Virus record (IMG/VR): IMGVR_UViG_3300009094_000071
Span: 1 to 23,817 of that record
From: a virus
Length of the DNA: 23,817 nt
Direction: 5' to 3' (one strand)
Each line of letters begins with the position of its first letter. Position 1 is the stretch's first letter. Positions 16,249 to 22,957 of this stretch are shown here, piece by piece. The notes beneath the pieces are model-generated. The model made no database searches. It was given only the letters and a program-made list of their open reading frames with translations, and was not told the DNA's origin. Position numbers and translations under genes: made by a program.

Positions 16249-16904
16249 TCTGTGCGGGGAAATGCCTGGTCGCGACGCACGCGAGTGGCGAACTTTTGCA
16301 CAACCCTTTTTGACGGCAGCGACCTAAATAACGCTGCTACCCCCGACCCATACTTTAGAAGCCACTCAATAAGACGCATGCGAGGTAACGAGACGTCCTT
16401 CGAAGCGCAATAGGCAAGTATTTTTAGCGCATTGCCCATTAGCGCCGCGGGCACAACAGTTTCACGCATCCCGATCTCTCGGGCTCTCTCTTCGGACAAG
16501 TGTTTTACCAACCACCCGATCGCGTGGCTGGTGTTTGCCGGCGCGCGTTCAAGGAATTCTTCCGCCGCGCGACCGTTTAGGCAGCTCCAGCCATAGAACC
16601 AATCAGCGCCCCCAACCCTTCGAGTGTCGCCGTTAAGGGCAGCCCAGTGCACCTCTGCCCTGCCGTCATCGACGATGATGCACGGGACGCGAGCGATGCC
16701 AAGCGCTCGCGCGCTAGCTAAGCGCCGGTGGCCGTCGCACGCGATGTACCCCTGGCCGTTCTTTGCCACCACTAACGGGGTAACGATCCCGAGCTCGGCA
16801 ATACTTTTTGCCAGTCCAGCAATAGCTGTATCGGTCTGACGCCTAGGGTTCTGAACCACGCTATCGTGAATTTGATCGACGGCAATGTCCTTGATCGTAG
16901 TCAT
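16242..16904 (-). CDS. ParB/sulfiredoxin-like domain protein, 220 aa
   Basis: Residues 1-85 form a ParB-N/sulfiredoxin-like domain: IKDIAVDQIHDSVVQNPRRQ, a helix AIAGLAKSIAELGIVTPLVV, then GYIACDGHRRLASARALGI with the G-H-R-R motif that in ParB proteins lies in the nucleotide-binding site, and VPCIIVDDG. The C-terminal 130 residues are helical (NTSHAIGWLVKHLSEERAREIG, VSLPRMRLIEWLLKYGSGVAALF) and basic at the end; whether they include a helix-turn-helix is unclear. I chose ATG at 16904, preceded by AGTGGTGA; a GTG at 16934 would add ten residues but lies in a structured leader. Phage ParB-like proteins range from DNA-binding CTPases to nucleases, so the activity is open. Neighbours are terminase and portal. 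Confidence 0.75.
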   Translation of the reverse strand: MTTIKDIAVDQIHDSVVQNPRRQTDTAIAGLAKSIAELGIVTPLVVAKNGQGYIACDGHRRLASARALGIARVPCIIVDDGRAEVHWAALNGDTRRVGGADWFYGWSCLNGRAAEEFLERAPANTSHAIGWLVKHLSEERAREIGMRETVVPAALMGNALKILAYCASKDVSLPRMRLIEWLLKYGSGVAALFRSLPSKRVVQKFATRVRRDQAFPRTEW

Positions 16905-17034
16905 GTGTTCACCACTGCTTTGTTTTGACGACACAAGACAGCGCGCGATGAGTGGTGAAACTGCGCTCGCGACGTTACCGTCAGCGAGATCGCGCGCTGT
17001 CTTGTATCTGTTTCACCACTGAAACAGAGACTAG
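16905..17034 (-). promoter_or_regulatory. Structured leader / parS-like repeat region upstream of the ParB-like gene
   Basis: Between terminase and the ParB-like gene lie nested repeats. A perfect 17-base inverted repeat, ACAAGACAGCGCGCGAT (16933-16949) and its complement (16989-17005), encloses AGTGGTGAAAC (16951-16961). Complements of that element sit outside on both sides: GTTTCACCACT at 17010-17020 and TTCACCACT at 16908-16916, the latter in the ParB ribosome site. The upstream copy is also part of CTGTTTCACCACTGAAACAG (17008-17027), an 8-base-arm palindrome whose arms equal those of chromosomal parS. It could act as an RNA switch or as ParB binding sites. Confidence 0.6.
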
Positions 17035-17054
17035 CATACAAATCGAAGTCTGGC

Positions 17055-18386
17055 CTAGTACCTCGGTCTTCCGCCCGTCGTCGGCGCCCCTGAGCTTGAA
17101 CCCATCACGCCATCGTGCAGCGACACCAGAGCGTCGACTTCATCGTCCGGATCGCCCTCTGCTCCGCGAAAAAGTTGAATGCGACGCATGAATGGCCCCC
17201 ATTCATCCGCTATCGGCACCTGGATCTTTCCGCCGTTCCACGAGACGCGCGTCCGTTGGCTCCGCACCAGCTTGTTAAACCGCGCCGGGATCGCCTGAAC
17301 CTGTATCCCGCGAGATGCCAGGTAATGCACCGCGCCGATCTCAGGCCCGCTTACGTACGAGTAAATAGGGCACGTCCCGTACACCGCGATCGCGTCCCGG
17401 ATCTCGTGTTCGACCGCGTTTAGGTCGGCGTGAGTACGTCGCACTCGACGTAAAAAGAGAGCGCCTCCGTATGCCCGTCCGATAACAAGAGCGAAGTAAT
17501 CAGCGTTGGCCGCCGATGAATACGACATGTCCAGACCGATGGCGTCTCTAAATCCGTGGAAAGCGGGGAGCTCCGCATATCGCACGGGCTCACCGAATAC
17601 CTCACGACCAGGGACGAATGGCTGATTTTGGAATTGCGCATGCCAAAGCCTCTCACTCGGATCTACTTCAGCGAGCTCGCGACGAGTGCGCTCCAACGAC
17701 TCAGCCGACCAAACGTCCTCAGCGAAGGCCTTGCCATCCGCGTCGAGAGCCCCGTGGTGCACGTATTGCCAGGTCTCGGCCTTGCGAAGTAAACGCCGTC
17801 CTATCGGATCGTCGGGGTGCCAGCGTGACATCACGATCAGCACCGACCCCCGCTGGCCGGCTCGTACGGCGCGAGCGGTGTAGTGGGCAATGGCATGGTC
17901 GACCGCGTCTCGGGTCGCCGCGTCGTCCGCCGTGAGCTCGGTTATCGGATCGTCGCAAATCAGTACATCGACGTCGCGTCCAAGCCTGGACTGTTTGGCA
18001 CTCATCGTGCAGACCCCGCCGCCCGATTCGTTTTTCCAATCGACGATCGTATTTTCCCCACGCACAGGGCCGACTCCGACCTGCTCGCATACGGTGCGAA
18101 TCATCTTCCCCAATTCGTTTGCGCGTTCGTGGTCGGCCACGAGCAGAATCACCCGGAGCTTTGGGTTGCGGCATAGTAGCCACGCTACGCCGTAAATCGT
18201 TGTCCAGGTTTTGTAGTGCCTCACCGGGATCGCACAGCAAGCGCGCACCCCGCCACACTCCACGCTTTCGATCAGCTCGCACCACTCGTACAGATGATGC
18301 GGCGAACGGTGCTGCTCGCTTGACGCCAGCGGTATCCACGCGAGCAAACCTAGATCCAGCGCACGCTGCAGGGCCTCCGACATCAC
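17055..18386 (-). CDS. terL: Terminase large subunit, 443 aa
   Basis: This is the DNA-packaging motor. The N-terminal ATPase shows a Walker A-like IPVRHYKT at 53-60, where Tyr replaces the usual Gly of RHGKT/S forms, VILLVADHERANELG (79-93), a Walker B DVLICDDP at 140-147 and SVLIVMSRWHPDDPIG at 181-196, all in family order. A LWHAQFQNQP segment (248-257), typical of phage terminases, leads to an RNase H-like nuclease with IGLDMSY (Asp286) and GDPDDEVDAL (411-420) holding the expected catalytic acids. The start is GTG 18386 (GTGA overlap with the small membrane ORF) or ATG 18383 (TGATG). No small terminase subunit was recognised next to it. Confidence 0.88.
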   Translation of the reverse strand: MMSEALQRALDLGLLAWIPLASSEQHRSPHHLYEWCELIESVECGGVRACCAIPVRHYKTWTTIYGVAWLLCRNPKLRVILLVADHERANELGKMIRTVCEQVGVGPVRGENTIVDWKNESGGGVCTMSAKQSRLGRDVDVLICDDPITELTADDAATRDAVDHAIAHYTARAVRAGQRGSVLIVMSRWHPDDPIGRRLLRKAETWQYVHHGALDADGKAFAEDVWSAESLERTRRELAEVDPSERLWHAQFQNQPFVPGREVFGEPVRYAELPAFHGFRDAIGLDMSYSSAANADYFALVIGRAYGGALFLRRVRRTHADLNAVEHEIRDAIAVYGTCPIYSYVSGPEIGAVHYLASRGIQVQAIPARFNKLVRSQRTRVSWNGGKIQVPIADEWGPFMRRIQLFRGAEGDPDDEVDALVSLHDGVMGSSSGAPTTGGRPRY

Positions 18387-18511
18387 GGCATTCTCGGCTC
18401 ATCCGAGAATAGCCCAAACAGCCAGCGCAGCACCTGGACGTCCAGCCACAGTTGTTCCAGCAGCACGGCCACTCCAACGATTGCATCAGCAATGACGAAT
18501 AGAACAATCAC
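18383..18511 (-). CDS. Small membrane peptide, 42 aa, upstream of terminase
   Basis: A 42-codon frame starts at GTG 18511 in a GTGA overlap with the stop of the ribbon-helix-helix gene and ends in a GTGA/TGATG overlap with terminase. The product reads MIVLFVIADAIVGVAVLLEQ, LWLDVQVLRWLFGLF and SDEPRMP: one hydrophobic segment at about residues 2-18, then an amphipathic helix and a short charged tail. AGGTGG lies eight bases upstream. The size and layout resemble small phage membrane peptides such as holin-like or antiholin-like proteins, but nothing specific identifies it. The double overlap is the main evidence that it is real. Confidence 0.5.
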   Translation of the reverse strand: MIVLFVIADAIVGVAVLLEQLWLDVQVLRWLFGLFSDEPRMP

Positions 18512-18666
18512 TCCACAACCCACCTGACCATCCCCCCGACCCCGAGTCCGAGCCCCCGAGCCCAGTCCTGCCAGCGTCTGAGGCGATCGCTTTCGATCCG
18601 CAACACGACCCGAGCGTCTAGCCTGCGCCCCCTACCGCCACCCCGCTGAGCTCGAGCCGCAGCCAT
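18508..18666 (-). CDS. Small ribbon-helix-helix-like DNA-binding protein, 52 aa
   Basis: The 52-residue product begins with a basic Ala/Gly/Arg arm (MAAARAQRGGGRGRR), followed by LDARVVLRIESDRLRRWQDW, then ARGLGLGVGGMVRWVVE. The pattern of a short strand (RVVLRI), a helix (SDRLRRWQDWARGLG) and a second helix (VGGMVRWVV) is that of Arc/MetJ ribbon-helix-helix proteins, which bind DNA as dimers through the strand. GGGGTGG lies six bases before the ATG at 18666; an in-frame ATG at 18687 is an alternative. Its stop overlaps the next gene's GTG. It may regulate the late operon or help recognise the packaging site, since no small terminase is seen; both ideas are inference. Confidence 0.55.
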   Translation of the reverse strand: MAAARAQRGGGRGRRLDARVVLRIESDRLRRWQDWARGLGLGVGGMVRWVVE

Positions 18667-18710
18667 GTGGCCACCCCGTACACACATACCCCCCAGGGTG
18701 TCAACTCTTA

Positions 18711-18735
18711 CCTACCGCCCACCCCCCTACCCTCC
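18711..18735 (-). other. G-rich tract, possible G-quadruplex
   Basis: Read on the minus strand, this 25-base stretch contains G-runs of 2, 3, 6, 3, 2 and 2 separated by one or two bases (core GGGTAGGGGGGTGGG). It could form a two- or three-layer quadruplex in the transcribed-strand sense, about 45 bases before the ribbon-helix-helix gene start. High local GC could also produce it by chance. Confidence 0.35.
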
Positions 18736-18892
18736 TAACTCGCCTATCTCGATACCCGGCCCGTTCACACCCGCTCACATGGCCAGGGGGTGATGGAACT
18801 CATGCGTTGCCCATCCCCTACCCGCCCACCGTTTTTTGCTGGCGGATTTCTGTTGAGCCCACGGATACCCCGAAACTGTTTTCCAAAATGCA

Positions 18893-18911
18893 ACACCGTG
18901 CATCACGGTGT
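18893..18911. repeat. 8-bp-arm hairpin ACACCGTG-CAT-CACGGTGT
   Basis: This perfect inverted repeat with a 3-base loop contains one copy of the local GCATCAC motif in its right half. It is not followed by a T-run on either strand, so it is not a typical intrinsic terminator. It could be a protein-binding site for the replication or packaging machinery. Confidence 0.55.
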
Positions 18912-18958
18912 CAGCACTGCGCGGTGATGACAGGAAAGTCGAGTCTTCATCGTCGGTT

Positions 18959-18985
18959 ACATCACGTGCATCACTGGCATCACTG
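18959..18985. repeat. Three tandem 9-bp iterons
   Basis: Units ACATCACGT, GCATCACTG and GCATCACTG follow one another without gaps; the last two are identical. They are followed by an AT-rich patch (TAATTAAAAACA). Tandem short repeats next to AT-rich DNA are a common form of replication initiator site. Confidence 0.5.
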
Positions 18986-19158
18986 TAATTAAAAACACTA
19001 CTAGGGGGCGGTACTACTAGGTAGAGGGGTGCTGCAGGGGTCTCTATTAGGGAGGTGGCGATGCTGACGATGCGGGTGATGAGAAACGGGAAAAGGTGAG
19101 CAACTGCGACAGGTTGCGCAGCATCACCGGAATAAGGGTGTGGCGATGCGGATTGATG

Positions 19159-21243
19159 CTAGCAGGCGATGCGGGTCCAGTACCGGTGCGGTCGATCGGG
19201 TGGTGGCCATCGGTCGAAAACCGCTTTCCACCCGGCTCTCCGAAGGGCCCTGGCGACGCGGTGTTGGTCTGCGGGTTTCCAATCTTTCCGCTCGATTCCG
19301 AGCTCCGATAGGCAGTCGCCGACGGTGGTCCAATCACGGGTGGCGACATATTTTTCGATGTGTGCGTCCCATTCATCGCGCTGATCTCGGTTGGACTGAG
19401 CCTCCCGCAGTGCCAGGGCTTCGGCTGCGTCGGGCCACCAATGTTCGCCGGAGCGGTAGCGCACGACGGCTTCGCCGAAGAGCTGGGAGCGGTCGGCGGT
19501 GAGGAGCTCGATATCGATGGGGTGGACGACGTCGGTTTGGGTTGGCCAGATCCGGCGGTTGCCTGTTGGGTCGACTAGGTATTGCTCGACGTTGGTGGTT
19601 GCGGCGAAGACGCAGTGACGCGGGCGCGAGACGAAATGGCGTCCGTAGGCGGGGCGAAAGCGGTCGATGCGTCGAGAGAGGAAGGACTTTTTGGCTTCCT
19701 CGTCCACCGCTTTCATGGCGCTGAGCTCGTCGATGCACGCGCAGGCGACACCGTTGAGAGCCGCCATCGCGTCTTTGTCTCGGATGTTTGGCAGATCGGG
19801 GAGGTAGAATTCGTCGCCGAAAAGCACCTCGAGTGACGTGGATTTGCGTGCGCCCTGGCCGCCTTCGAGCACGAGGACGTAGTCCATTTTACAGCCGGGT
19901 TTGAGGCCTCGCGCGACCGCACCGATCAACCACATGGCTCCGATCCGGAGGTTTACCGGTAGGGGTGGCGCCCCGAGGTAAGTCGTTAGCCACTGATCGA
20001 GACGGGGCTTTCGGTCCCAAGCGTCCTCACACTTGGCGAGAAAGTCCTGCCACGGGTTGAACGCGTGCGCGCGAGCAGCGCAGGCCATGGCGTCGAAAAC
20101 GGCGGTCTTATCGAAGCGCGGACCGACCTGCTTGGCGAACCAAGCGGCAACGTAAAACCATTGGTCATCTGCGAAATCAGTCCCCCCGGCAGGCGACACA
20201 AATCCGTCGACGCGCGGACCGCTCGCTCCCCAAACCAATCGGTCGGCGAATTCGTTGTAGCGAAAGCATTCGCGCCAAGCCTCGTGATGCGTGAGGTAAA
20301 GCGCAAGGTTTGCTGCGGCCTTAGCCGCGGTGCCGTCGTTGTTCAGAATGAGCGACCGCATCCAAAGGCGTGGTTGTAAGTCGGTGACGCTCACTGGCGC
20401 GAGCACACGTAGCTCAGGAGGCACGGCCGAGACCGGATCAGGCACGGATGAGACCGCAGAGAAAAGCTCGTCGATCTGCCGCACGGTCCCGCCAGCCACG
20501 AGGAACGCGTGCGCGTCCTTGTGCGCCGGGAGCTCGATTACCTTGACCGAACGTGCATGGCCGGTCAGTGCTCGCGAGACTTGGGTGGCGTGTAGACGGC
20601 CAGCATCGTCGGCATCCGCAATAATGCGCACATCGCGATCCTTCAGCACGCTTTGAGCATGCTCGGCGTAATCCCCTAGGAGCTTGCCCGCTCCTCCCGA
20701 GTTGCATGTGGCGAGCAACCCTTCGGCCACAAGCGTGTCGACATCCTTCTCGCCCTCGACGAGATAAACGGGCGTGTCTGCAGGGGCTGCCAGGAGCTCG
20801 GGCAACCGATAGAGGACGCGACGCACACCGCGCACCTTCCAGTTCCATCCGCCGTTATCACCGCTTGGTTTACGTTGGAGGAATTTTTTTCCCGTCTTGC
20901 GCACGACTTGGTAAAGCAGCGTGCCCTGCTCGTCGACATAGTCGTACGTCGCAAGGATATCAGCACCGTCGCTGTGCGAGTGTCGCGCGCCCCCATTGAG
21001 TGGCGGCCCGTGCTGCTCGCCGCAGTTGCATCGACCCTGCATTCGGTGCACGTAGGCCTGAGAGTTTTCCTCCCGCCTGAGCGCGCCGGCATGTTCGTCA
21101 CGCACGCATCGCGCCCATTCATCGCCGGAGCGGAAACCCCAGCAGCGTTTGCCTTGCCCGCGGTCGGCACTCTCCCATCCGCCGCAAATCGGACACGGAT
21201 GACTGCGCGTGTAGCGCTGCTCGGTCGAGACGCCGAGTGTCAT
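19159..21243 (-). CDS. TOPRIM primase fused to VapE-type helicase, 694 aa
   Basis: This is a replication protein with primase and helicase parts. The N-terminus has a zinc-finger-like set (Cys17, Cys20, Cys34, Cys46). A TOPRIM domain follows: VYLVEGEKDVDTL at 159-171 with Glu163, and RIIADADDAG at 206-215 with the DxD acids. Residues about 400-610 match the virulence-associated E (VapE) helicase family: Walker A-like GGQGARKST at 461-469, NIRDKDAMAALNG, acidic pair in CIDELSAM (503-510), SRRIDRFRPAYGRH, FAATTN sensor (546-551) and arginine motif GNRRIWP (561-567). The start ATG 21243 lacks a good ribosome site; a stop codon lies seven codons upstream in frame, so translation may depend on the overlapping mini-ORF before it. 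Confidence 0.88.
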   Translation of the reverse strand: MTLGVSTEQRYTRSHPCPICGGWESADRGQGKRCWGFRSGDEWARCVRDEHAGALRREENSQAYVHRMQGRCNCGEQHGPPLNGGARHSHSDGADILATYDYVDEQGTLLYQVVRKTGKKFLQRKPSGDNGGWNWKVRGVRRVLYRLPELLAAPADTPVYLVEGEKDVDTLVAEGLLATCNSGGAGKLLGDYAEHAQSVLKDRDVRIIADADDAGRLHATQVSRALTGHARSVKVIELPAHKDAHAFLVAGGTVRQIDELFSAVSSVPDPVSAVPPELRVLAPVSVTDLQPRLWMRSLILNNDGTAAKAAANLALYLTHHEAWRECFRYNEFADRLVWGASGPRVDGFVSPAGGTDFADDQWFYVAAWFAKQVGPRFDKTAVFDAMACAARAHAFNPWQDFLAKCEDAWDRKPRLDQWLTTYLGAPPLPVNLRIGAMWLIGAVARGLKPGCKMDYVLVLEGGQGARKSTSLEVLFGDEFYLPDLPNIRDKDAMAALNGVACACIDELSAMKAVDEEAKKSFLSRRIDRFRPAYGRHFVSRPRHCVFAATTNVEQYLVDPTGNRRIWPTQTDVVHPIDIELLTADRSQLFGEAVVRYRSGEHWWPDAAEALALREAQSNRDQRDEWDAHIEKYVATRDWTTVGDCLSELGIERKDWKPADQHRVARALRRAGWKAVFDRWPPPDRPHRYWTRIAC

Positions 21244-21326
21244 GACGGACCGAGTCCGGCGTTAAGCTCTTCTGTCATCAGTACATCGACCACAGTCCAC
21301 GTCCTTACCAGCCGCGCGGCGGCCAT
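21240..21326 (-). CDS. Possible coupling/leader peptide before primase-helicase, 17-28 aa
   Basis: A short frame bridges the helicase end and the primase-helicase start. Its stop overlaps the primase-helicase ATG as ATGA. It can start at ATG 21326, inside the last codons of the helicase, giving 28 residues (MAAARLVRTWTVVDVL, MTEELNAGLGPS), or more likely at GTG 21293, which has AAGGA at 21302-21306 with eight bases spacing, the AAGGA sharing bases with the helicase stop. Since the downstream gene has no ribosome site of its own, this ORF may deliver ribosomes to it. The peptide itself has no recognisable function. Confidence 0.35.
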   Translation of the reverse strand: MAAARLVRTWTVVDVLMTEELNAGLGPS

Positions 21327-22753
21327 TTTCCAAACAAAGATTTGTAACGAGATGCGGCAAATCCCGGCTTAAAACCGCGTTTTTTGCCGAAGTCCTGCCA
21401 CGAAGAAAATGCTAAGCGTTGCTCTTGCAAGCTCAACTCAGGGAGCTCCGAGAAGAGTCGCTTGTATTGCTCGGCGGCCCAACCGATCCCAAAGCCGCGG
21501 GTCTCGGCAACGCTACGCACGCGCTTCCATTCGCGCGCCTTCGCATCGATGGGAGTCTCTGTGCCGGCGTACACAAGAGAGAGCGCGTAGTCGTAGATCC
21601 GCAACGGCTTGATGACGAGCGGTGGCTCGAACCCACAATAGGGACAGACACGCGAGCCTGCTGCGAACACCGAGCCGCATTGCTGGCATTGCCGCATCGG
21701 CGCTTCGCTCGTCCGCTCGATCGCCTTGCCGGTGAGTGAGTAGCGTCGATCTTCGGTTGGGTATCCGTGCGAAAGGGTCGCTCCGGTCAGATCGATCACG
21801 ACAGCGTGCGGCTTCTCGGGGTGTGGGCGCAGCACACGGCCGACAGCCTGCAAATAGCTCGACACGTGGCCAAACGTGCGCGCGAGAATGCAGGTACGCG
21901 CCGCGGGGACGTCGATGCCCTCGGTAAGGACGTTAACGTTAGTTAGGACGCGCGTGTCCCCGTCGACGAAGCGAGCGAGTGATGCCATCCGGTCGCGAGC
22001 GCAGGTATTCGCCTCGATTGTTTCCGCACGAACGCCGGCGGAGACAAATTCACGTCGGAGGCGTTCGGCGTGCTCCACACGGGACGCGAAAAGAAAAGAC
22101 CGCGACCCCTCCGCAAATGCGCGCCAGGCCTTGACCGGATCTTGAGCCAAGCCGTTGGCTGCCGTCTCGGGCGCGTAGACGCGGGCGTCGACTAGGTAAC
22201 CGCCTGCAACGAGCTCACGGTATCCGGCCGCGACAACGAGAGCCGAGAAAATGTCGCCTAGGGGTTCACCGGTCTGGCGCTCCGGTGTTGCCGTGAGTCC
22301 GACGGTGCGCGTTTCCCCGTAGTGGTCAATGACGGACTGCCACTCCGCCGCTCGATAGTGGTGCGCTTCGTCAAGGATCAAGAGCCCGATGGGCGGACGA
22401 TGCTCCCGTGCGAGCAGCGTTTGGACTGTCGCGATTTGAACACGCGCCTCGGGGCGAAACGGATAGCCGGGCGCGATACACGCGGTGTCAAAAAATTCGT
22501 CGAAGCGTCGGCGGGTCTGCTCGACTAGCTCCCGTCGATGTACGAGGAAGAGCACGGACTCGCTCGAGCGGCGAATGAATTCCTCAGCGAGGCGCGTCTT
22601 ACCCGCCCCGGTGGGGGCAACCAAGCAAACGGCGCGATGCCCGTTGCTCCACTCTCGCTCGACGTCGGTGACGGCTCGGTCTTGGTAGGGACGCAGCGGG
22701 TGCGGACTCGCCAGCGCTTGCGTCGGGCGAGTCTCTTGAGTAATGGTCGACAT
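21305..22753 (-). CDS. DEAD/DEAH-box superfamily 2 helicase with zinc ribbon, 482 aa
   Basis: This is an SF2 helicase of the SSL2/type III restriction-like group common in phage replication modules. Motifs in order: Q-motif-like LRPYQDRAV (20-28), motif I APTGAGKT (46-53), motif II DEAH (128-131), motif III TATP (154-157), motif V TNVNVLTEGIDVP (271-283) and motif VI QAVGRVLRP (302-310). A four-cysteine zinc ribbon (Cys356, 359, 370, 373) follows. The C-terminus carries two related 20-residue units, at 419-438 and 459-478, sharing RGF-x-x-G-x-A-x-x-Y-K-x-LF-x-x-x-P. The ATG at 22753 has GGAAAGG about ten bases upstream. It probably unwinds DNA during phage replication beside the primase-helicase; a role in recombination is also possible. 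Confidence 0.88.
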   Translation of the reverse strand: MSTITQETRPTQALASPHPLRPYQDRAVTDVEREWSNGHRAVCLVAPTGAGKTRLAEEFIRRSSESVLFLVHRRELVEQTRRRFDEFFDTACIAPGYPFRPEARVQIATVQTLLAREHRPPIGLLILDEAHHYRAAEWQSVIDHYGETRTVGLTATPERQTGEPLGDIFSALVVAAGYRELVAGGYLVDARVYAPETAANGLAQDPVKAWRAFAEGSRSFLFASRVEHAERLRREFVSAGVRAETIEANTCARDRMASLARFVDGDTRVLTNVNVLTEGIDVPAARTCILARTFGHVSSYLQAVGRVLRPHPEKPHAVVIDLTGATLSHGYPTEDRRYSLTGKAIERTSEAPMRQCQQCGSVFAAGSRVCPYCGFEPPLVIKPLRIYDYALSLVYAGTETPIDAKAREWKRVRSVAETRGFGIGWAAEQYKRLFSELPELSLQEQRLAFSSWQDFGKKRGFKPGFAASRYKSLFGKWPPRGW

Positions 22754-22957
22754 GTTCGGAGAGCCTTTCCGAGCCAGGGGCGGGGACGTTAACAGCGTCG
22801 CTCGCCCCAGCCTTTTCTAGGGTTGTATGCGGCCGGTCTGTCGGTGACCGATCTTGTGGTTGGTGTGAAACACGGATCTTCGCCCTTACACCGATAGGCG
22901 CGCGCGAGGCAACCAACGCGCGTTGAAAAATCAATTAACGCGTGGGACGCTCAGCGC
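22754..22957. promoter_or_regulatory. Divergent intergenic region with palindrome CAACGCGCGTTG
   Basis: These 204 bases lie between the diverging helicase and HVHW-protein genes and should hold promoters for both. A perfect 12-base palindrome CAACGCGCGTTG lies at 22914-22925, 32 bases before the plus-strand ATG, a plausible operator. I could not pick out a convincing -35/-10 pair for either direction, and the plus-strand gene has only a weak ribosome site. Confidence 0.4.

Larger units (their letters stand above)
18667..19158. other. Noncoding region with iterons and hairpin: origin or packaging-site candidate
   Basis: About 490 bases separate the primase-helicase stop from the small ribbon-helix-helix gene; I find no convincing gene in it. 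It holds three tandem 9-base units at 18959-18985 (ACATCACGT, GCATCACTG, GCATCACTG), further GCATCAC copies at 18900 and 19121, and the inverted form GGTGATG at 18923. A hairpin with 8-base arms ACACCGTG/CACGGTGT lies at 18893-18911. An AT-rich patch follows the iterons, then two ACTACTAGG repeats at 18997 and 19013. The combination next to a replicative primase-helicase suggests a replication origin; proximity to terminase also allows a pac or cos site. Confidence 0.45.

Noticed and set aside
16933-17005. 17-bp inverted repeat read as an intrinsic terminator after terminase
   Set aside because: No T-run follows the stem on the minus strand, and the nested complementary elements suggest another role.
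17719-18507. 262-codon minus-strand frame overlapping terminase
   Set aside because: The product is Arg/Cys-rich and the terminase frame carries the motifs.
18775-18903. 42-codon minus-strand frame (MHGVAFWKTVSG start) in the noncoding gap
   Set aside because: It starts in the loop of the hairpin, has no ribosome site and resembles no family I know.
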